Origin: JAAYQU01 sp037441445
Lineage (GTDB): Bacteria; Bacteroidota; Bacteroidia; Bacteroidales; Salinivirgaceae
Length of the DNA stretch: 7,541 nucleotides
Assembly (NCBI GenBank): GCA_037441445.1
Contig: JBBISE010000167.1
Location: forward strand, 1-7,541
Direction: 5' to 3'
Shown in pieces: positions 5,901 through 7,541 of the stretch; within the stretch, counting starts at the first letter, position 1, and each line of letters opens with the position of its first letter. The notes below the pieces were generated by a model. The model did not search any database. It was not told where the DNA came from and saw only the letters and a list, made by a program, of their open reading frames with translations. The translations under genes were made by a program, and so were the position numbers.

Positions 5901-7468
5901 CAAGTGCAGCTCAAATTACAGGCAGTCCATTCTCCGGCACGGTTTCACCCGGCTCGGTTATAGCAACCAATGCACAAGGAGCCCTTACCTTCCGCTTTAC
6001 TTCCGACAATATGGTTACAAAACCGGGCTGGGCCGCTGATTTTTATTGCGTTGACTTAAGCATTCCTCCGGATTGCGCAACCAATCCATCCCCGGCTATG
6101 AATGCAGTGGTGCAAGTATCGCCGGTTACCTTAAGTTGGAGTTTCATACCCAATGCCACTGAATATGAAGTATATATGGGAATTGGTTCATTGCCGTCCT
6201 TACCTTCGACCACAGTAAACACCAACTCGTGGACAACTACAGTCGAGTCGAACTCCAACTACGTTTGGAAAGTAGTACCGAAAAACCAGTCAGGTTCGGC
6301 CACAGGTTGCCCTGTTTGGAGTTTCATGACCCAACAGTTGGCTACAACCATTGTAATGCATAACGGGGCAATCACTACCTGCAATTCATTGTTTTACGAT
6401 GCTGGTGGCGCCACAGGCAGCTATGCAAACAATGAAGCCATGACGTTAACTGTTCTTCCATCCACTGTCGGTGCAAAGGTACGGATTACGTTCTCGGAAT
6501 TTAATGTTGAAACCAACTACGATTACCTGAAAATCTACGATGGAACCTCTGTTTCGGCCACCATGCTGGCCGACCTGCACGGAACCGCTATTCCAGAATC
6601 GTTTGTGGCTACAAATGAAACAGGGGCACTTACATTCCGCTTTACTTCAGACGGTTACGTTACCAAACCCGGATGGGCGGCACACCTGACCTGCGAGGGT
6701 GGCGAAGGTTCAGAGGCCTTGATTTCGGCTTTTACGTTCGAAGAAGATGTTGTGGAAAACGTAACCATTTCGTCGGTTGTTAACAATGAGGCTACGATTG
6801 ATGTGGTTGTTGCGATTGGAACGGATATAACAAACCTGACACCTACCATGACTATCAGCGAAGGTGCAACGGTTTATCCAATGCCAGCCGGAGCGACCGA
6901 CTTCTCCAGTCCTGTATCATACAATGTTATTTCAGCCAATGGAAACGTTGTGAATACCTATGTGGTTAACGTATCGCATGAAATAATGCTGCATACCGTA
7001 ACCTTCCTAGTAAAAGAATATTCAAATCCCATTGAAGGCGTTCTAATAACAGTCAACAACCAAAGCATTACAACAGATGCCAGTGGCGAGGCTACCATCG
7101 ATCTGCCGGCAGGTTCGTATTACTATACGGCCACAAAAGAGGGTTATGCAAACGTCGATGGTTACGTAGTGGTCACAGATACCGATGTAACAATAGTTAT
7201 TGCTATTGTCGATATTGAAGACCCATTATTGGCTTCGGAAATTTCTATTTATCCGAACCCATTCGAGAACGAAGTGCAAATTTGTAACATTTCGTTGGTG
7301 AAACGCATAGTAGTACTGAACTCGGTTGGAAGTCAGGTTCTTACGTTCGAAAACAATGGAAATGACCATTTATCAATTTCGACAAAAGAACTACCCTCGG
7401 GTTTCTATCTGATATCTTTCCAGAACCAAAACGGTGAAACCGCAGTCAGGAAACTGATAAAACAATAA
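2957..7468 (+). CDS. Gingipain-like cysteine peptidase (family C25) precursor with T9SS C-terminal signal
   Basis: A complete 1503-aa secreted protease precursor. Domains in order: signal peptide 1-28 (...SGWAQ); C25 propeptide about 30-240; catalytic domain 241-590; Ig-like domain about 591-678; two further beta-sandwich domains about 680-796 and 797-912; CUB-like domain about 915-1032; fibronectin-III-like domain 1035-1125; second CUB about 1131-1247; DUF5018-like domain 1252-1342; carboxypeptidase-regulatory-like domain 1345-1418; type A T9SS sorting domain about 1425-1503 (IYPNPF at 1431, LPSGFYLI at 1479). Aligned by eye to RgpB recalled from memory: His454 (YINHGS) and Cys487 (SVACVNGDF), 33 residues apart as in gingipains, are catalytic, with Glu389 as the third member. 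Asp400, Trp526 (STINQDW) and Met530 match the Arg-binding S1 pocket. The propeptide junction is Arg240-Tyr241 (SR/YTPLEE). The catalytic domain closes with LFGDPTLMVRTD. It should cross the inner membrane by Sec and the outer membrane by T9SS, then act at the surface or in the medium. Start: ATG 2957 gives the fuller signal peptide; ATG 2963 is possible. It is transcribed alone and ends in a strong terminator. T9SS machinery is not in the window. Confidence 0.95.
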   Translation: MKMKQFNLSATSTFVLLMLMVTFSGWAQNNRKIVLNPSAKQHQVSLLSEKSDGMEIQFQLNELDLIEVSTQDGKAFVVESPKAPNLLTAGVPDLFYLTRSVIIPDMGSVDIEVVPGAYQEIENIDIAPSKGNLSRSVNPNEVPFAKGTVYEKNAFYPQNLASVREPYIIRDLRGQSLDVFPVQYNPVTKTLRIYSDIKVVLKYSPKAGLNELVRTRKVSKTDPEFAHIYKNMFLNYSQSRYTPLEEEGELLIICHDPFMEAMQPFVNWKNTIGRKTTLVSKTTAGSTNTAIKTYITNYYNNPDNNLTYVLLVGDAAQIPSNSISTSGDSDNAYGYLVGTDGYNEIFVGRFSAETVAHVETQVQKMIHYERDINTTDTWLNIGTGVARNEGAGNGHFGEADYQHMDFIRDTLLNYTYVTVHKEYDGSVPGVTNTTATQISQRINAGTSIINYINHGSIDGWSVANYNITHVNQLSNVGKMPFIWSVACVNGDFVTNFCFAEAWLRATNNGNPTGAIGTMMSTINQDWQPPMTGQDEMVTILSESYQNNIKRTFGGLSINGSMKMMDVHGASGKKNHDTWTLFGDPTLMVRTDIPQEMIISHNPTLFLGSSSFTVSCDTDGAIVALSHENNGVVTCLGKAVASDGSATVVFDEPVTTPMDITVAITAYNKVTYINTVSAVPADEPYVVLHAFETTVSPDFGQNVGLNISLKNISEDPYTAESVTATLSTESTYATITDNALAAGTITPDQVVDQENAFAFSISNNVPDQTPITFTITISGSYNSQTYTWSQNFTIKANAPVLTIGGITIDDGNQGIPGVLDPGETANANIVISNTGHAMAPSCESAITTTSPYLTINGATFTIGDLEANASATATFSLTASTSTPLETAATITMNVEAGQYEEEKALNLIIGYIPEYNMSNDEVTACIGRFYDSGGPDGAYANDENFTKTFYPASGTSALMFNFSMFDIENGYEKLYIYNGTSTSAAQITGSPFSGTVSPGSVIATNAQGALTFRFTSDNMVTKPGWAADFYCVDLSIPPDCATNPSPAMNAVVQVSPVTLSWSFIPNATEYEVYMGIGSLPSLPSTTVNTNSWTTTVESNSNYVWKVVPKNQSGSATGCPVWSFMTQQLATTIVMHNGAITTCNSLFYDAGGATGSYANNEAMTLTVLPSTVGAKVRITFSEFNVETNYDYLKIYDGTSVSATMLADLHGTAIPESFVATNETGALTFRFTSDGYVTKPGWAAHLTCEGGEGSEALISAFTFEEDVVENVTISSVVNNEATIDVVVAIGTDITNLTPTMTISEGATVYPMPAGATDFSSPVSYNVISANGNVVNTYVVNVSHEIMLHTVTFLVKEYSNPIEGVLITVNNQSITTDASGEATIDLPAGSYYYTATKEGYANVDGYVVVTDTDVTIVIAIVDIEDPLLASEISIYPNPFENEVQICNISLVKRIVVLNSVGSQVLTFENNGNDHLSISTKELPSGFYLISFQNQNGETAVRKLIKQ
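3674..3679 (+). other. Predicted propeptide cleavage junction (Arg240-Tyr241)
   Basis: The codons CGC-TAC encode Arg240-Tyr241 at the propeptide/catalytic boundary. The following residues, YTPLEEE, closely match the mature RgpB N-terminus YTPVEEK as I recall it, which follows an Arg. Cleavage here would release an approximately 26-kDa propeptide and a catalytic domain starting at Tyr241. An Arg at P1 is consistent with self-processing by an Arg-specific enzyme. Confidence 0.7.
5699..6697 (+). repeat. Duplicated CUB-like domain inside the protease gene (CUB-FnIII-CUB)
   Basis: Residues about 915-1032 and 1131-1247 are homologous CUB-like modules about 215 aa apart. Both end in ALTFRFTSDxxVTKPGWAA (nucleotides from 5981 and 6626) followed by a closing Cys (1031; 1246), and both open with a Cys (924; 1142) before FYDSGG / FYDAGG. 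The second copy keeps the IYDG motif (Asp1195) and Tyr-Asp1189-Tyr of calcium-binding CUBs. The first has IYNG and Glu972 there, so its calcium site may differ. The module between (1035-1125) is a fibronectin-III-like unit with WKVVPKNQSGSATGCPVWSF. The DNA copies have diverged at many third positions, so the duplication is not recent. Confidence 0.8.
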
Positions 7469-7488
7469 GCAGTAGGAGCTTTTTACAA

Positions 7489-7520
7489 GGGGCTGTCTAA
7501 AAAGGCAGCCTCTTTTTTTT
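7489..7520 (+). terminator. Intrinsic terminator of the protease gene
   Basis: GGGGCTGTC (7489-7497) pairs with GGCAGCCTC (7504-7512) over nine base pairs, two of them G-U, with a TAAAAA loop. Eight T residues follow (7513-7520). It begins 20 bases after the protease stop codon at 7466-7468. Its GTCTAAAAAG segment is also found in both outer arms of the repeat at 2016-2155. Confidence 0.9.
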
Positions 7521-7541
7521 AGTGTATTGCATTTGAATAAA

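Overview
The window comes from a Bacteroidota bacterium, most plausibly a Bacteroidales/Marinilabiliales-type lineage. Three things in the sequence support this. The large secreted protein ends in a type IX secretion (T9SS) sorting domain. Start codons lack Shine-Dalgarno sequences, and two upstream regions carry TAnnTTTG-type -7 boxes. A non-SusC TonB-dependent receptor sits beside a DUF3332-type lipoprotein gene. The genus cannot be read from the window.

Layout: (1) 49-2013 (+) is a complete TonB-dependent outer-membrane receptor of the compact BtuB/siderophore class. (2) 2014-2155 holds a nested inverted-repeat element of the widespread 'cattgcgagg...gaagcaatct' type. It lies between two convergent genes, looks able to act as a terminator in both directions, and supplies the stop codon of the gene on its right. 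(3) 2721-2139 (-) is a DUF3332-like lipoprotein gene split in two by one extra A in an A8 run. The 34-codon 5' piece carries the lipoprotein signal and the 3' piece carries the conserved domain. (4) 2722-2956 is an AT-rich divergent intergenic region with a perfect 12-bp inverted repeat next to the lipoprotein start codon and a candidate promoter for the right-hand gene. (5) 2957-7468 (+) is a 1503-aa gingipain-like (peptidase family C25) cysteine protease precursor. It has a signal peptide, propeptide, catalytic domain, Ig-like domains, two CUB domains around a fibronectin-III-like domain, a DUF5018-like domain, a carboxypeptidase-regulatory-like domain and a T9SS C-terminal signal. (6) 7489-7520 is a strong intrinsic terminator.

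The genes do not form an operon: the receptor and lipoprotein genes converge, and the lipoprotein and protease genes diverge. The common theme is the cell envelope: nutrient import at the outer membrane, a lipoprotein of unknown role, and a protease secreted to the surface or medium. The most informative element is the protease. By comparison with RgpB recalled from memory, it keeps the catalytic Glu/His/Cys set, the Asp/Trp/Met residues of the arginine-specific S1 pocket, and the Arg-Tyr junction where the propeptide is removed. Its C-terminal half carries CUB and fibronectin-type modules where the Porphyromonas enzymes have haemagglutinin/adhesin regions. No CRISPR array, tRNA, rRNA or transposase gene was seen.
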